Positions 9,343-19,363 of a DNA stretch of 64,000 nt are shown in pieces. Positions within the stretch are counted from its first letter, which is position 1, and every line of letters begins with the position of its first letter. Made by a program: the position numbers and the translations under genes. Source of the DNA: Aurantiochytrium sp. KH105 (taxonomy: Eukaryota; Sar; Bigyra; Thraustochytrida; Thraustochytriidae); contig BGKB01000002.1 of the NCBI GenBank assembly GCA_003116975.1, positions 310,001 through 374,000 of the forward strand. The letters run 5' to 3'. The notes below the pieces were generated by a model. The model was not told the origin of the DNA, did no database searches, and worked only from the letters and a program-made list of their open reading frames with translations.

Positions 9343-10455
9343 TCAGACAGAGGCATTTGCGTCAGGATTAGCGACGAGCGCCTTGGCCTGGTCTCTGGCC
9401 TTTTGACGCATGCGGCGGGCCCGTCGCACATACAACACGACGGCGACCACGATAACGCAAAGGGACAGGACCACAGCGGAGACAGCCAGCTTGAAGGTGA
9501 GATCGCAATGCCCCTCGCTGCTCGCGGATACCTGGGTCGACTGCAAGGATGGTACCTGGGACCGGAGCAGAGACTCGTACGTGGAAACGCGCGTGAAAAC
9601 GTCGGGGAGCGAGGTGTCGCAGTCGGCAGAAAAGGACGTGATCCCGATCTGGACGTAGCTTCCCGAGGTCGCAGTTGCAGACGTGTAGCTCTCGTCTGCT
9701 CCCGACTCCACGTACATTAGCAACGGGCCGCCCGAATCACCATAACAAATGCTGACCCCGTCCGCGCCCGCGCAAATGTGCCAGTCCTCGCGAAGGTCCA
9801 CCGACGTGCGAAAGAACTCGTGCGAGCACTGGGCGAGGCACATGGTCGACGTGTTCGCTGCGTAAAGAGATCGAGACTCTGTCGTGGACTCCGGACTCAA
9901 TACGCCCCAGCCCGCCATCGTTGCGGTGACGCCGTAGCCGATCGAGGAGTTCGCCGTGGGCAAAAGCACCGGGTCAAACGAAAGCTCTGTCCCGGCGTCG
10001 AGAGGAAAGCGCACGAGACCGACGTCGTTCTGGAGGCCTCCGTTGTTGTCCGTATAATCTACAAAGCCGTCATGTATGTAGTACTGGCTCGAGTACAGAG
10101 GGCCGATCTCGCCGGCGCTGGATTGAAAAAGGGTTTCGCGCAAAAAGTAGGCCTCGATGCTGCTCGGGCTGTCCGCCAAGCAATGCGCGGCGGTGAGCAC
10201 CATCACGTCGTCGCCGTCGCGCCCAATGTAGGTGCCCCCGCACGCCGACGACTGCGAGCTCGACGTCACGACGAGCGACGCCAGGAACGGGTACTCGGCC
10301 GTCTCCGACGCGACGCCGTTCACGACCCTCGCCGTGGACCCGGCCGCGGCCGTCATCGCCGCCGCCTTCGCGGCGGCGCCCGCATCATCCGCGGCAGCAC
10401 CGGCGTCTGCGGCAGCGGGCGCCTCCGCGACGGGCTCCAGCGCGCGCCAGCCCAT
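9343..10455 (-). CDS. Membrane-anchored trypsin-family (S1) serine protease
   Basis: The 370-residue frame carries a full S1 catalytic domain: activation site R43-VVNG, TAAHC with His91, NDVGL with Asp144, and GDSGGP with Ser241. The residue six before Ser241 is Ser235, where trypsin has Asp, so specificity may be chymotrypsin-like or other. A single transmembrane helix (about 320-345) precedes a basic cytoplasmic tail, giving a type I membrane protease. The odd point is the N-terminus: from ATG 10455 there is an Ala-rich stretch but no signal peptide, although one is expected. An upstream exon or missed start is likely; a frame-compatible 42-base GT-AG interval lies at 10480-10521 just before an in-frame stop. 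I am sure of the protease domain, unsure of the 5' end. Confidence 0.88.
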   Translation of the reverse strand: MGWRALEPVAEAPAAADAGAAADDAGAAAKAAAMTAAAGSTARVVNGVASETAEYPFLASLVVTSSSQSSACGGTYIGRDGDDVMVLTAAHCLADSPSSIEAYFLRETLFQSSAGEIGPLYSSQYYIHDGFVDYTDNNGGLQNDVGLVRFPLDAGTELSFDPVLLPTANSSIGYGVTATMAGWGVLSPESTTESRSLYAANTSTMCLAQCSHEFFRTSVDLREDWHICAGADGVSICYGDSGGPLLMYVESGADESYTSATATSGSYVQIGITSFSADCDTSLPDVFTRVSTYESLLRSQVPSLQSTQVSASSEGHCDLTFKLAVSAVVLSLCVIVVAVVLYVRRARRMRQKARDQAKALVANPDANASV

Positions 10456-11243
10456 GCCGGGCCGCGCGCGATTCCGGGACTGCAGAGGCGCCGCGCGTGC
10501 CTGCTACGAGCGCGCGCTCACAGGCGGCCGTCCTGCACACGCGCACAACCGAAACAAGCAGCAGCCGCAGGTGAGGGGAGAAACAGCGAGTCCGACTCGA
10601 CCCGACCCGGCGAGAGGACGCACGAAGAGGCGGCCGAGCTGCACGCCGCGCCCATGTCGCGCCGCGCGCCGCTGCCGCTGCTGACTTGCGACAGCGACTG
10701 GAAAGCTAGCGAGCGAGCGAGCGAAGCAAGCACGACGTGGCGCGCACGGTGGAATGGATGACGAGACGCGCAGGGGAGTCACGGCGGCATGGAGAGCTAA
10801 GCCAGGCCTAGCTAGGCCTAGGGCTGGGCCTAGCGAGCTAGCTAGCAAGAAGTGTGCGCTGCACGCGCTGCGACGGCAGGGAATCGATGATCGACACGGA
10901 TTGATCGACTCGCCGAAGGGGGACGTGGTCGTCATGGGTCTGCAAGGTCTTCTGGGAGAGCGAGGTCCATCGTTGTATACGTTTCTATGCTCACTATACC
11001 TTCTACCTCCGATCACCCGTCGGTCGACAAGCTTTGTCCGTCGTCGGCCCGCGTGGCTGGCCAGCGCTGGCTTGCGTTAGTTGCTGGCAGGAAAGCCTAG
11101 CGGGAAAGTCTGCCTTCGTTGGCTGCCCCCACGAGACACAGACCATAACGCACCCGCTTTTATGTTTTATACCTCGATTGGTTGGTACTTTCTGGATTAA
11201 AATGTGCAAAATGACCAAGAAGTCACGCACAGGGTCGGCCCGC
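10456..11243. other. Intergenic or 5' exon of the S1 protease; AGGCCTAG motifs
   Basis: The proximal part (10522 upward) may hold the missing first exon of the protease, since the same frame is open there to about 11016, but no convincing signal peptide with an ATG is visible. At 10800-10835 there is a cluster of AGGCCTAG and GCTAGCTA words that recurs upstream of other genes. Confidence 0.4.
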
Positions 11244-12917
11244 TCATTGTTGTGAGCACGAGCCTGCCCGCGGAACATCAGGGCGGAGCATAGGCTTGCC
11301 CCGGATTTCCGAGTCGTCTGGAATGGGCGCGACGGGAAAACCGCGGCGGATCATGTGGCAGCGAAATTGGCGCGCGCGCCCAATTACGGCTTGCGTCGCC
11401 TCCTTGGGAGACCATAGGTGCTCAGAGACGCCCGCAAGCCGCGGCCAAATCGTTTGTAACAACACAGAGACGTCGAGCTTCTCAGCCCATACTGCCCCCC
11501 CGCCTCCCAGTACCAGAGAACAATCTCTCGTGCCTTTGCCGCAGGGATCAGTGAACCGTGTTGCCTTATATGAGGCCTGGCCGTCAAAGTACCACGAATT
11601 GACGGGCGAATGCAGGACATTGAAACCTTGCCCAATGGCCTTGAAGACCTGGTCGCTGCGAAGCCAGTAGTGAAAAATGCTTGTCTTGGGCCACGATTGG
11701 CCAAAGTTCACAAAGACCTCCTCCCAGCTGACTGGTGTCACGCCCAAGGTATCCGAGGCCTCAGCATGCGCTGTCTTAACAAATTCGAGATACAGTCCCT
11801 TGGCGTCGAGGTGGTGATCTTGCGCGTACTTCATCGTAGCCGGGTCCTTTGCCCAGGTTGTCTTCCAGTTTACCTCATCTCCGCCAAGATGCATCAAAGT
11901 ATCTGGGAAGATGTCATGAATCTCTGCCATGAGCTTGGAAATCACCGTTTGCGCATTGCCCCCCGCAAGCGTGATAACCTCTTTGCGTGCAGTGCAGATA
12001 TCCGGACGACCTACGCACCAAGACTTGGAGTGCCCAGGGATGTCGAGCTCTGGCATGACGCGGATACCTCTGGCGTGCGCATAGGCAACAATCGACCGCA
12101 AATCTCCCGAAGTATACTTGTCTTGGCCATTGTAGGCGCCCTTGCAGAGTTCAGGCACGCTCTCGCTGCACCAAGGGAAAGATTGGTCGTCCATAAGATG
12201 CCAATGTAGAACATTGATCTTGGTATGGGCCATGCCGTCCAAAATCTTGCGCAGTGTGGGAATTGGAATGTAGTGCCGGCTCGAGTCTACGAGTAGCTCG
12301 CGGTGCGGGAACCGAGGCGCGTCACGAATATCCCAGTCTGCATGAGCGATCTCGTAGACTGCCATCTCAGCATTATAGTGGACGAGCTGACTGAATGTCT
12401 CGAGCCCATGCATTGCACCAAACATGGTTGCTGCCTCAAGTTGGATGGCCTGGTCCGTCACCTGAAGCGAGTAGCTCTCGTCGACTCCAAGAGACTGAAT
12501 CGAGCTTGCATCTTGAACTGTAATCTTGATGGCGTCAAGACATGCTACATCGCTGCAGGGGCTTGGCGCGATCTTATGCGATGGTGAAAAAATTAGATTT
12601 ACAATACGACCGATGGCGTCTTTGAGCAGTGCGCATTCTCCGCCCTTTTCTTTGCCACTCTTTTCCACGTCCCACGTGAACGTGGCAGCATTGAGCCGCA
12701 CGCGTTTGGTGCCGTGCATGACATGCGCTGGCAGAGGAAATGGCAAGTTTTCGGGCAGAGCCTCCCAAGCGACGTTGGTTTCGAGGGGCCGATCCGGGTC
12801 TCGTCTTCGCGCTTGCGCATTTGCGCCCGACACTGCGACCCCTCGTAAAAGGGCGAGAAATAGCGCAAGTACCAGCGCCAGCGCCAGCGTGTGAGGCCGC
12901 TGCGTGCTCAAGGCCAT
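11244..12917 (-). CDS. Secreted/lysosomal beta-N-acetylhexosaminidase, GH20
   Basis: A 557-residue protein with a signal peptide (1-34, LALALVLALFLALL core), the GH20 N-terminal domain with HGLETFSQL, and the catalytic barrel: RFPHRELLVDSSRHY, NVLHWHLMDDQSFP, MPELDIPGHS, and HLGGDEVNW with the catalytic Asp347-Glu348 pair. It should remove terminal GlcNAc or GalNAc from glycoconjugates or chitin oligomers in the lysosome or outside the cell. Length and motif order equal animal and plant hexosaminidases. I chose ATG 12917 because the longer frame starts with a non-ATG codon and would bury the signal peptide. The C-terminal WSPKEAT segment is also typical. Confidence 0.95.
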   Translation of the reverse strand: MALSTQRPHTLALALVLALFLALLRGVAVSGANAQARRRDPDRPLETNVAWEALPENLPFPLPAHVMHGTKRVRLNAATFTWDVEKSGKEKGGECALLKDAIGRIVNLIFSPSHKIAPSPCSDVACLDAIKITVQDASSIQSLGVDESYSLQVTDQAIQLEAATMFGAMHGLETFSQLVHYNAEMAVYEIAHADWDIRDAPRFPHRELLVDSSRHYIPIPTLRKILDGMAHTKINVLHWHLMDDQSFPWCSESVPELCKGAYNGQDKYTSGDLRSIVAYAHARGIRVMPELDIPGHSKSWCVGRPDICTARKEVITLAGGNAQTVISKLMAEIHDIFPDTLMHLGGDEVNWKTTWAKDPATMKYAQDHHLDAKGLYLEFVKTAHAEASDTLGVTPVSWEEVFVNFGQSWPKTSIFHYWLRSDQVFKAIGQGFNVLHSPVNSWYFDGQASYKATRFTDPCGKGTRDCSLVLGGGGAVWAEKLDVSVLLQTIWPRLAGVSEHLWSPKEATQAVIGRARQFRCHMIRRGFPVAPIPDDSEIRGKPMLRPDVPRAGSCSQQ

Positions 12918-14209
12918 GACGACGATCCTCTTGTTGGCTGCCTTCGTCACCCTCTGCCCGCAGCCTTGCCGTGATGCTGTCAGCGGGGTGAGCCGTGAGC
13001 TGTGCGCGCCGCTCCCCACGCGCCCGTTGAGCTTGTTTGCTCGCGCCTTGACCGAGAGATGAGAACCTCTGTCGGTTCGACGTTTTGGACTTTCTTTACG
13101 CTACGCAGTCCTTTGCAGGCCTCGACAACACGTTGGCCTTCTGCCAAAACCAGCTGGCTGGCTGACCTGCTGGCTACCTCGCTGGCTGGCTAGCCTTCAC
13201 ATCCGGTCTTGACAACAATGGGGAGAAGAAGAAAAAAGACTGTTGGTGCAGAATGATGTGGATTGTGCATGAATCGCTAAAAATATCGCTCTTGCTTCGA
13301 TACAGGGAGCAATACCGGATTCATCGCCGACCATTTGCACGCGGCGAAGTCAGAAAAAAGCCTAAGATCAAAGGGGTCGCCTGCACGCTGGTCATCAGCG
13401 GTGCTGCTCGATATCAAAGAACAGGCGTCATGCTAACGAAAGGGTACATTCAGATCAACATCCAGGATGCATACTACCTTGTGGGAGAACTTCCCTTAAC
13501 TTGAAACCAAGGTAATTTTTGCGTAAAGCGATAGCAGGGACCCCTTCTTGGGCCACGAGCTGTTGCACTCCTCTTGCATTTCAATTCTAAAGGTGTTGTA
13601 CTTTTTACAAGACAACGATGGCCTGGCTTGTCGTATCGTAAAGAACGATCAACCTTGCCTTGATCAAGCCTTTCGCGCGGTGATTGAATCTTAGCAGGCT
13701 ATATGCACACGTCTGCGCGGTCTTTAGGTATATCTAGCTTCGTCAAGCACCTAGTCGTGCCGTCTTAAAGAAATGACGCCCTTCTCAAGCCCAAGTCATA
13801 TGTCTCAGTTCTCGAGGGTAGGCTAGATAGGAAAAAGGGTGGATTGCCCTCAAGAGAGCTCGCCGACAGGGACTGCCCCCCTCCTTGCCCCCCCCCAAAA
13901 AATGGAGCTCGCCGATAGGGACTGCCATCAAATCTCGTAATTCTCCTTCCTCTTTCAACTTGAAAAGCTCATGCCGGCGGTCTCTAGGAGCTCAGAGCTC
14001 ACCTCATCTCACCGTGACCTTTCCCTGCGCAACCCCAATTTCGTGGGACGGACTTATACCGGTCCGGTCCCCCATGGCAAAGAAGACGAAGCAGCAGATC
14101 GCATTTGAGCGGCAAGAGCACTTGAGCAGAAGAGCGCGGCACAGCGCGGAGAAGAGGCAAGCATAGCGACGCAAGGAGAACGTTCGGCACGCAGCGTAGG
14201 TCCGGCAAG
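12918..14209. other. Intergenic between divergent genes; short direct repeat
   Basis: A 1.3-kb spacer between the hexosaminidase and the crotonase-family gene, which diverge. The middle is AT-richer than the flanks. A small ATG frame (13253-13504, 83 codons) has no recognisable feature. A 22-base unit occurs twice at 13856 and 13905. Confidence 0.5.
13856..13926. repeat. Two 22-base direct repeats, 49-base period
   Basis: The unit beginning GAGCTCGCCGA occurs at 13856-13877 and 13905-13926 with one mismatch (C to T), separated by a C-rich then A-rich spacer. Confidence 0.75.
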
Positions 14210-15082
14210 ATGGTGCTCAAGGTGGAGGTGAAGGACAAGGTGATGACGATGACCATCTCGCGACCTGAGATCCGCAACGCGTGGACGGAGAAGCTGCGCG
14301 ACGATATCTGCAAGGCCGTGGACCAGGCGAACAAGGACCCGAATGTTCGCGCCGTGATCTTGACCGGCGACCCTGCAGGCAATGCGTTTTGCGCTGGCAT
14401 GCAGCTCGCGGGCGACAAGGAGTCTGCCGCCGTCTTGGCGAATGACATCCCGGAAGGCCGCAAGTCCGACAACTCGACCTTTCGCGACGGTGGCGGTATC
14501 GCATCGCTTGCCATTCTCAACTGCACCAAGCCCGTGATTGCTGCAATGAACGGCGCTGCCGTGGGCGTGGGCATGACCCTTGCGTGCTGCTGCGACATGC
14601 GTGTGATGGCTGAGGGATCCAAATGTGGCTTTGTCTTTGTTCGCCGCGGCCTTGCGTGCGAGTCGATCTCGTCGTGGACGCTGCGCAAGCTCGTGGGCAC
14701 GGGCAAGGCCATGGAGCTTGTGCTGACAGGCCGTGTCTTCAAGTCCGAAGAGGCGCCGCCGGGTCTCTTCAACTACGTTCTGCCCAAGGATCAAGTGATG
14801 GCCAAGGCGACTGAGCTCGCTCGTGAGATTGCAGACTACACCAGCGCCGTGGGTGTGAGTCTTTCCAAGTTCGCCATCCTGCGCAATGGCAACATGAGCC
14901 CAGAGGAAGCGCACTTGGTTGAGTCGCGCATGATCCATAATGCCCTGGGCAGCGATGATTTCGAAGAGGGCCGCAAGTCGTTCCTGGAGAAACGCCCTCC
15001 CAACTTTACGACCGACCCGTTCCGCAATCTGCCCGAGTTCTACCCGTGGTGGGTGCAGATCAAGACGCACCCGAAGCTCTGA
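14210..15082 (+). CDS. Enoyl-CoA hydratase/isomerase (crotonase) family protein
   Basis: A 290-residue crotonase-fold protein. It shows the CoA-binding oxyanion segment AFCAGMQLAG, the second oxyanion segment NGAAVGVGMTLACCCDMRV and the family signature FVFVRRGLACESISSW, where Glu takes the place of the catalytic acid. This pattern is that of the broad group of enoyl-CoA hydratase-like proteins with an SSW motif; the exact acyl-CoA cannot be read from sequence. The likely role is hydration of 2-enoyl-CoA in fatty-acid or branched-chain degradation. No N-terminal targeting peptide is present; the C-terminal Pro-Lys-Leu is only weakly like a peroxisomal PTS1. Start ATG 14210 lies in an AAGATGG context. 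Confidence 0.88.
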   Translation: MVLKVEVKDKVMTMTISRPEIRNAWTEKLRDDICKAVDQANKDPNVRAVILTGDPAGNAFCAGMQLAGDKESAAVLANDIPEGRKSDNSTFRDGGGIASLAILNCTKPVIAAMNGAAVGVGMTLACCCDMRVMAEGSKCGFVFVRRGLACESISSWTLRKLVGTGKAMELVLTGRVFKSEEAPPGLFNYVLPKDQVMAKATELAREIADYTSAVGVSLSKFAILRNGNMSPEEAHLVESRMIHNALGSDDFEEGRKSFLEKRPPNFTTDPFRNLPEFYPWWVQIKTHPKL

Positions 15083-16126
15083 TTCATCTCAGACTTAAAG
15101 TTATCAAGCACGGGTTCCGATAAATTCAAAGAATTTTACTGCGAAGCATTCATATTTTTATTTCTGTCATTGAGAGAAAGTGATGTTTTCGATGAGTGAC
15201 CTTTGCAACAGACAGTTGACTGCATGGCCAGTCTGTGCTTGTGACTTCTATTTTCAACCATATTCACGTCGCAAGGTACTCGCAATAGAATTTTGTATCA
15301 GCTGATAGCTCATCGTCCATTCACAACAGACGAAGAGATTTGTTGCCACCCCTCGTCGCCTAGAATTGTAGTAGGGGGGGCGGGGGGAGAAGGCGTACAT
15401 GCCGCGACATCAGAGCCAAAATTAGGCTTCTCCATGACTAAACTTCTCTAAAATCGTGTACACCCTAATATTTTTATTGATCAGCATTCGAGATCTCGCA
15501 ACCGCCACGGCGGACGTTTTTTATACATTTTCCAAGCTTTCTGAAACGCTTCGTTTTCATCTCCTCCAAGTTGTGGCTCTCGTCGAGTGTAAAACCTTGC
15601 ATGTTTCAATGATGATATGGTGTCATGGCAAACCGGAGCTTTTCTTTCTTGAGAGACAGGCTCGAAAGATTGCTGAAGCGAAGAGAGAAAGCAACTTGAT
15701 AAGTAAAGACAGGTTTGGCAGCGTGGTATTTACTATTGAAAATCATAATGAAAGAAAGTCCTTGTCAGGCCAAGCAAAATAATTGAATGAAGATTTGAAG
15801 GAACAGGGTGTCCATGCGGCAGGCTTGGACGCCATCCCTCTAATGCAGGGAGGAGGAACAAAGTTGTCGCAGTGCTTGGCTCTAGAGGTCAGTTGGCTGA
15901 TGCTTGTATACTCGCGAGCTGATCACTGGCATGCAGACCAATTGATCCGGTTCTAAAGCTTGCACTGTCTGAAGAGAATATACGTACAGGTCAGGAAGGA
16001 GCGCGGATAAAAGGAAGCTTCAGCCGCAGGGTACGTGCGTTCACACATGCCTTGACGGCGAGAGGAGACTCCTCTTTTCTCCCCCCCCTTCCTTTTCTTT
16101 TCTTTGAAGTTCCAGTGCTTCTGGGA
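15083..16126. other. Intergenic between convergent genes, no supported gene
   Basis: About 1 kb of AT-richer sequence between the 3' ends of the crotonase-family and kinase genes, so it should hold both 3' UTRs. It includes a G-rich run near 15373-15390. The longest plus frame (about 108 codons at 15456-15782) starts without an ATG and has no recognisable feature. Confidence 0.5.
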
Positions 16127-17620
16127 TTACCACTCGCCAACCTCTGTGCTGCCATAGGCGGTTGAAGGGTCCCAGGTCCACCAAGGGGCGAGGTCGGTCC
16201 AGAAGCGGGAAGCCTGAATTTCTTCAAAGCCGCGCCGGTATCCAAGACGTGTGTGCGGTGCCTTGCGAAAGCTGGCAGCAAAAAATGTGCGGAGAGACAT
16301 AGGTGTTCGAATGGCCTCTCGGGTCTCAAGAAAGTCAGGAACCTCGACTGGAGCCTGGCAGATAAGGTCGCACATGGTCACATCGTCCTCGTGGTACCAG
16401 GGCCAGTTCGCAAAAAGGGCCTCGAATGCGAGAACAGCAAAGGACCACCAGTCGGACTCCGTGCCGTGAGGCTTGCGCTTGAAGATTTCGGGCCCGGCGT
16501 AAGCGATCGTGCCGGACTGGGTCACGCACTCGAGACGGCCATTCGTGCGGTTGGTGTGGCGGGCAGGGTCGAGCGTGGTGGAAAGTCCGAAGTCGAGGAG
16601 CTTGGCGGTGCCCTGCTGGGAGATGCCGACGTTTTCAGGCTTGAGGTCTCCGTGGATGATGTTGTGGCGGTGAAGGCAGTCAAGGCCACGCGCCACGTCT
16701 GCCAGAATGACAAGGTGCTCACAAGTGCGGAGGGCCTCGTCGCAGCCCCAAACACTGTAGAGGTCACCCTGCTCGCAGTACTCGAGGACGATGAGCGCGC
16801 TGTCGCCCATGTCGCAAGCGTATTCAAGCTTGACGATGTTGTCGGACTCTTGGTGGAGACGCTTGCGCAGAACGGCGAGCTCGCTCTTGCCATGTTGGGA
16901 ATTTTTTCGCTGTGTAAGCGGGACATTTTTCACCACGAGACGCTGGCTCATGGCTTCAGGGTCTGCGAGGAGGTGCTGGGCGCCGGGGATCTTGCCCACT
17001 TCCGGGCGCTCGATGAGGAGAACGTCGCCATAGGTGCCCTGGAGGTTCACGATGGGGTTGAGGCTGTTGAGGACGAGTTCGCCCTGGAGAGGCCCGGGGC
17101 TGGCGGCGGCGGAGGCGCCGCTTGCGCCAGCATCGGAGGGAGTGAGCACCTTCTCTTGTGTGATTTGAGTTGGGGCCGGGGAGAGGGAGGCGCGTAATGA
17201 GCTGGTGGCCGCACTCATGGAGAGAGACCTTGTGAGGCTGCCTGGGATGCTCGGGGCCGGCGACTTGGGATGTTGCGGTGTCTGTGCGTCTGAAAGGGCA
17301 AAGGGGGCCGTTGGTACGACTTTTGCCGATGTCGGAGACCCGACTGCACTGGAGGGTGCGCTGCTATTGTTCATAATTTTGGTATCAACCCAGAGTCCGC
17401 TGGGTCTTGGCCGTGAGCGCTCTGGTTTGTTGGCTTGGGGCGGGCGTGTGGTCTTGGGGAGGACCGTCGCTGCGCTCATGACATCCTCGGCTACCTTGGC
17501 AACCGCTTCCACGGACAAGGGTTGCGCCTTGCGTTGCTGCGTGTGCTCTTGCAGCAGCATCGTCGCTTGTGGAGGCAGTAGCTGCTCCTGCTGCTTGCTG
17601 AGCACGTCGAGTCTGTGCAT
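16127..17620 (-). CDS. Serine/threonine protein kinase
   Basis: A 497-residue protein: a Ser/Pro/Ala-rich N-terminal region (1-175) followed by one kinase domain. Visible are a glycine loop GTYGDV, the ATP-anchoring lysine in RLVVKNV, a catalytic loop HGDLKPEN with Asp325 (Gly replaces the usual Arg of HRD), DFG at 343-345, SGTIAYAGPE for the activation segment, and SDWWSFAVLAFEAL. The SDWW and GTxAY signatures are closest to AGC/CAMK-like kinases; a substrate cannot be assigned. With Gly in place of the HRD Arg, activity may not need activation-loop phosphorylation (inference from RD versus non-RD kinases). Start ATG 17620 directly follows a CAAA-repeat leader; the longer frame only translates that repeat. 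Confidence 0.9.
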   Translation of the reverse strand: MHRLDVLSKQQEQLLPPQATMLLQEHTQQRKAQPLSVEAVAKVAEDVMSAATVLPKTTRPPQANKPERSRPRPSGLWVDTKIMNNSSAPSSAVGSPTSAKVVPTAPFALSDAQTPQHPKSPAPSIPGSLTRSLSMSAATSSLRASLSPAPTQITQEKVLTPSDAGASGASAAASPGPLQGELVLNSLNPIVNLQGTYGDVLLIERPEVGKIPGAQHLLADPEAMSQRLVVKNVPLTQRKNSQHGKSELAVLRKRLHQESDNIVKLEYACDMGDSALIVLEYCEQGDLYSVWGCDEALRTCEHLVILADVARGLDCLHRHNIIHGDLKPENVGISQQGTAKLLDFGLSTTLDPARHTNRTNGRLECVTQSGTIAYAGPEIFKRKPHGTESDWWSFAVLAFEALFANWPWYHEDDVTMCDLICQAPVEVPDFLETREAIRTPMSLRTFFAASFRKAPHTRLGYRRGFEEIQASRFWTDLAPWWTWDPSTAYGSTEVGEW

Positions 17621-17622
17621 GC

Positions 17623-17657
17623 TGTTTGTTTGTTTGTTTGTTTGTTTATTTGTTTGT
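17623..17657. repeat. (TTTG)n tract forming a CAAA leader for the kinase gene
   Basis: About eight TTTG units, one changed to TTTA, lie right before the kinase start codon. On the coding strand this reads (CAAA)n ending three bases before ATG 17620, an unusually A-rich unstructured leader in a GC-rich region. Confidence 0.85.
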
Positions 17658-17973
17658 CGAGTGTCTCTCTGTCTCTGTCTGGGGCGCGGAGAGGGCAGCA
17701 AGCAAGCGTGGAGGCGCTGAGGCGAGTTGCCGTTTACAGCGCCGCGCCGTGCCGGGCCCGGCAGGCAACCAGACAGGCAAGCAAGCAAGCGAAGGAGCAA
17801 CGAGAGCCAGCCGCTGGCCCTTCCCTTGCCTTGTCTAAGAGTGAACGCACGAAAGAATGAATGAGCGAACGCACGAGCGATAAGCAGACGCGGGCCGCGT
17901 CTCGTCTCGCTGCGCGCGGGGGCGCGAGAGCGGGGCCGCTGCTAGGCGTAGGCTCGCGCGGGGCGTGAGTGCT

Positions 17974-18026
17974 TGCGTGCGTGCGTGCGTGCGTGCGCGC
18001 GCGCGAGGCGTGCGTGCGTGCGTGCG
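17974..18026. repeat. GCGT/GCGC microsatellite upstream of the kinase
   Basis: Two GCGT blocks joined by an all-GC alternating stretch, about 354 bases 5' of the kinase start. The sequence is almost entirely alternating purine-pyrimidine. Confidence 0.85.
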
Positions 18027-19340
18027 ATAGACCACGCTCGCTCGCCGAGCCGAGCCGAGCCGAGCGAGTCTTTTGCGAGTTTGCTCCCCGGGGAAGCGGC
18101 GCGCGGCGGTCCCGGAGCTCATACCGTTTCGCCTACCCGACGCCTAGGCCTCGCCCGTCTCGCGGCCCCGCCCCCTCTGGCCCACTGGCGCTCTCCTCCT
18201 CCCTCTGCCCCCCTCACACGCCTGCTCTCTCCCTCTCTCCCTCCGCCTCCGGCTCGCAGGCCGCGGCTGAAAGACCCGCCCGGCTGAAAGACGCGGAACG
18301 GCAGCGAGACTGTGAAACCCGGCTTGCATTCTTTTTCGCCTGTTTCTTTTTCCTTTTTCTTTGGACATACTTCTTTTGCTTCTCCTTTCTCGACATGGAA
18401 TGAAATGTTTTTTCCTTTTTCTTTTCTTTATCTGTTCTTTTCTTTCGTTGTCTCGCTCCTTTCCTTCACCGTTTGCGGGTCTTTCACGCTCTTTGTTGGT
18501 CGGCGGGGCGCCGCGGGGGCTGCAGGCCCACACGCGGCTCTCTCGACGCGGCTCGCCCGTTCGCCTGCGGAGCTTTCCGCCTGCGTGCTCGCCTACGTGC
18601 CTGCGTGCCTGCGTGCGAGCTTGCGTGCATAGGCATTCCCGCGCGCTTCTTGTGCCTTCCGGCCTTGCTGGCTGGCAACGTCCACGTTCGCGCACGCGAG
18701 TAGGCCCCCAGGTCGCGTCGTGTCCCGCATCCGAGCTGCGGGGCGGGGTCTGCGGCGTGTGGGCCGCGGGAGCGAAAGACCCTCTCAGCTTCCACCTACA
18801 GCAGAGTGACGAAGTCCTGCGCCCGACGTGCCTGCAGCTGCCTGCCAGCCTGCCTGTCTACCGGCCTGCGTTCGCAAGCTTTCGTGCGGCCCCATTGGCT
18901 GAAAGAGCCCGGCCAGGGCCAGGCAGGGACAGACCTACGGGCAGACAGGCACGTTGACAGCAAGGCCAGTAAGGTTAGGCCGACGCGGCGGCTGACCCTC
19001 CCTCCCTCACTCCCCCTCTCCCCCCCTTTCTCCCTCCCTGCCCGTGCAGACAGAGCCCTCCCCGCCCGCGCCCCGCAGAGCATCTGACCTTCCCCCGCGC
19101 GGCTGTAGGCGCTCACATTGGGCCCCGCCTCACAAACCGTCTGCGACCCAAGCTGTGGTCGCCCCCCACAACCTCGCCCACCCGCCCTCTCCCGGCCTCC
19201 CGCCGACGAAGGTATACATACCGCCCTTCATCTCTCCCTCTCCCTCGCGTCGCAAGTCCGCGCTCGCCAACGCCTCGCTCGCTACCGCCGCCTGCCCAGC
19301 CCGCGATTGAGCGCCCGGGCGCCGGCCGAGGCCGTACTCG

Positions 19341-19363
19341 CAGCTAGCTAGCTAGCTAGCTAG
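19341..19363. repeat. (AGCT)n palindromic microsatellite
   Basis: Nearly six TAGC units in a row, self-complementary, followed by CCCCGCC. Similar TAGC runs occur at 54515-54538 upstream of the carboxypeptidase gene. Confidence 0.85.

Noticed and set aside
14054-15070. Minus frame of 338 codons
   Set aside because: Antisense shadow of the crotonase-family gene.
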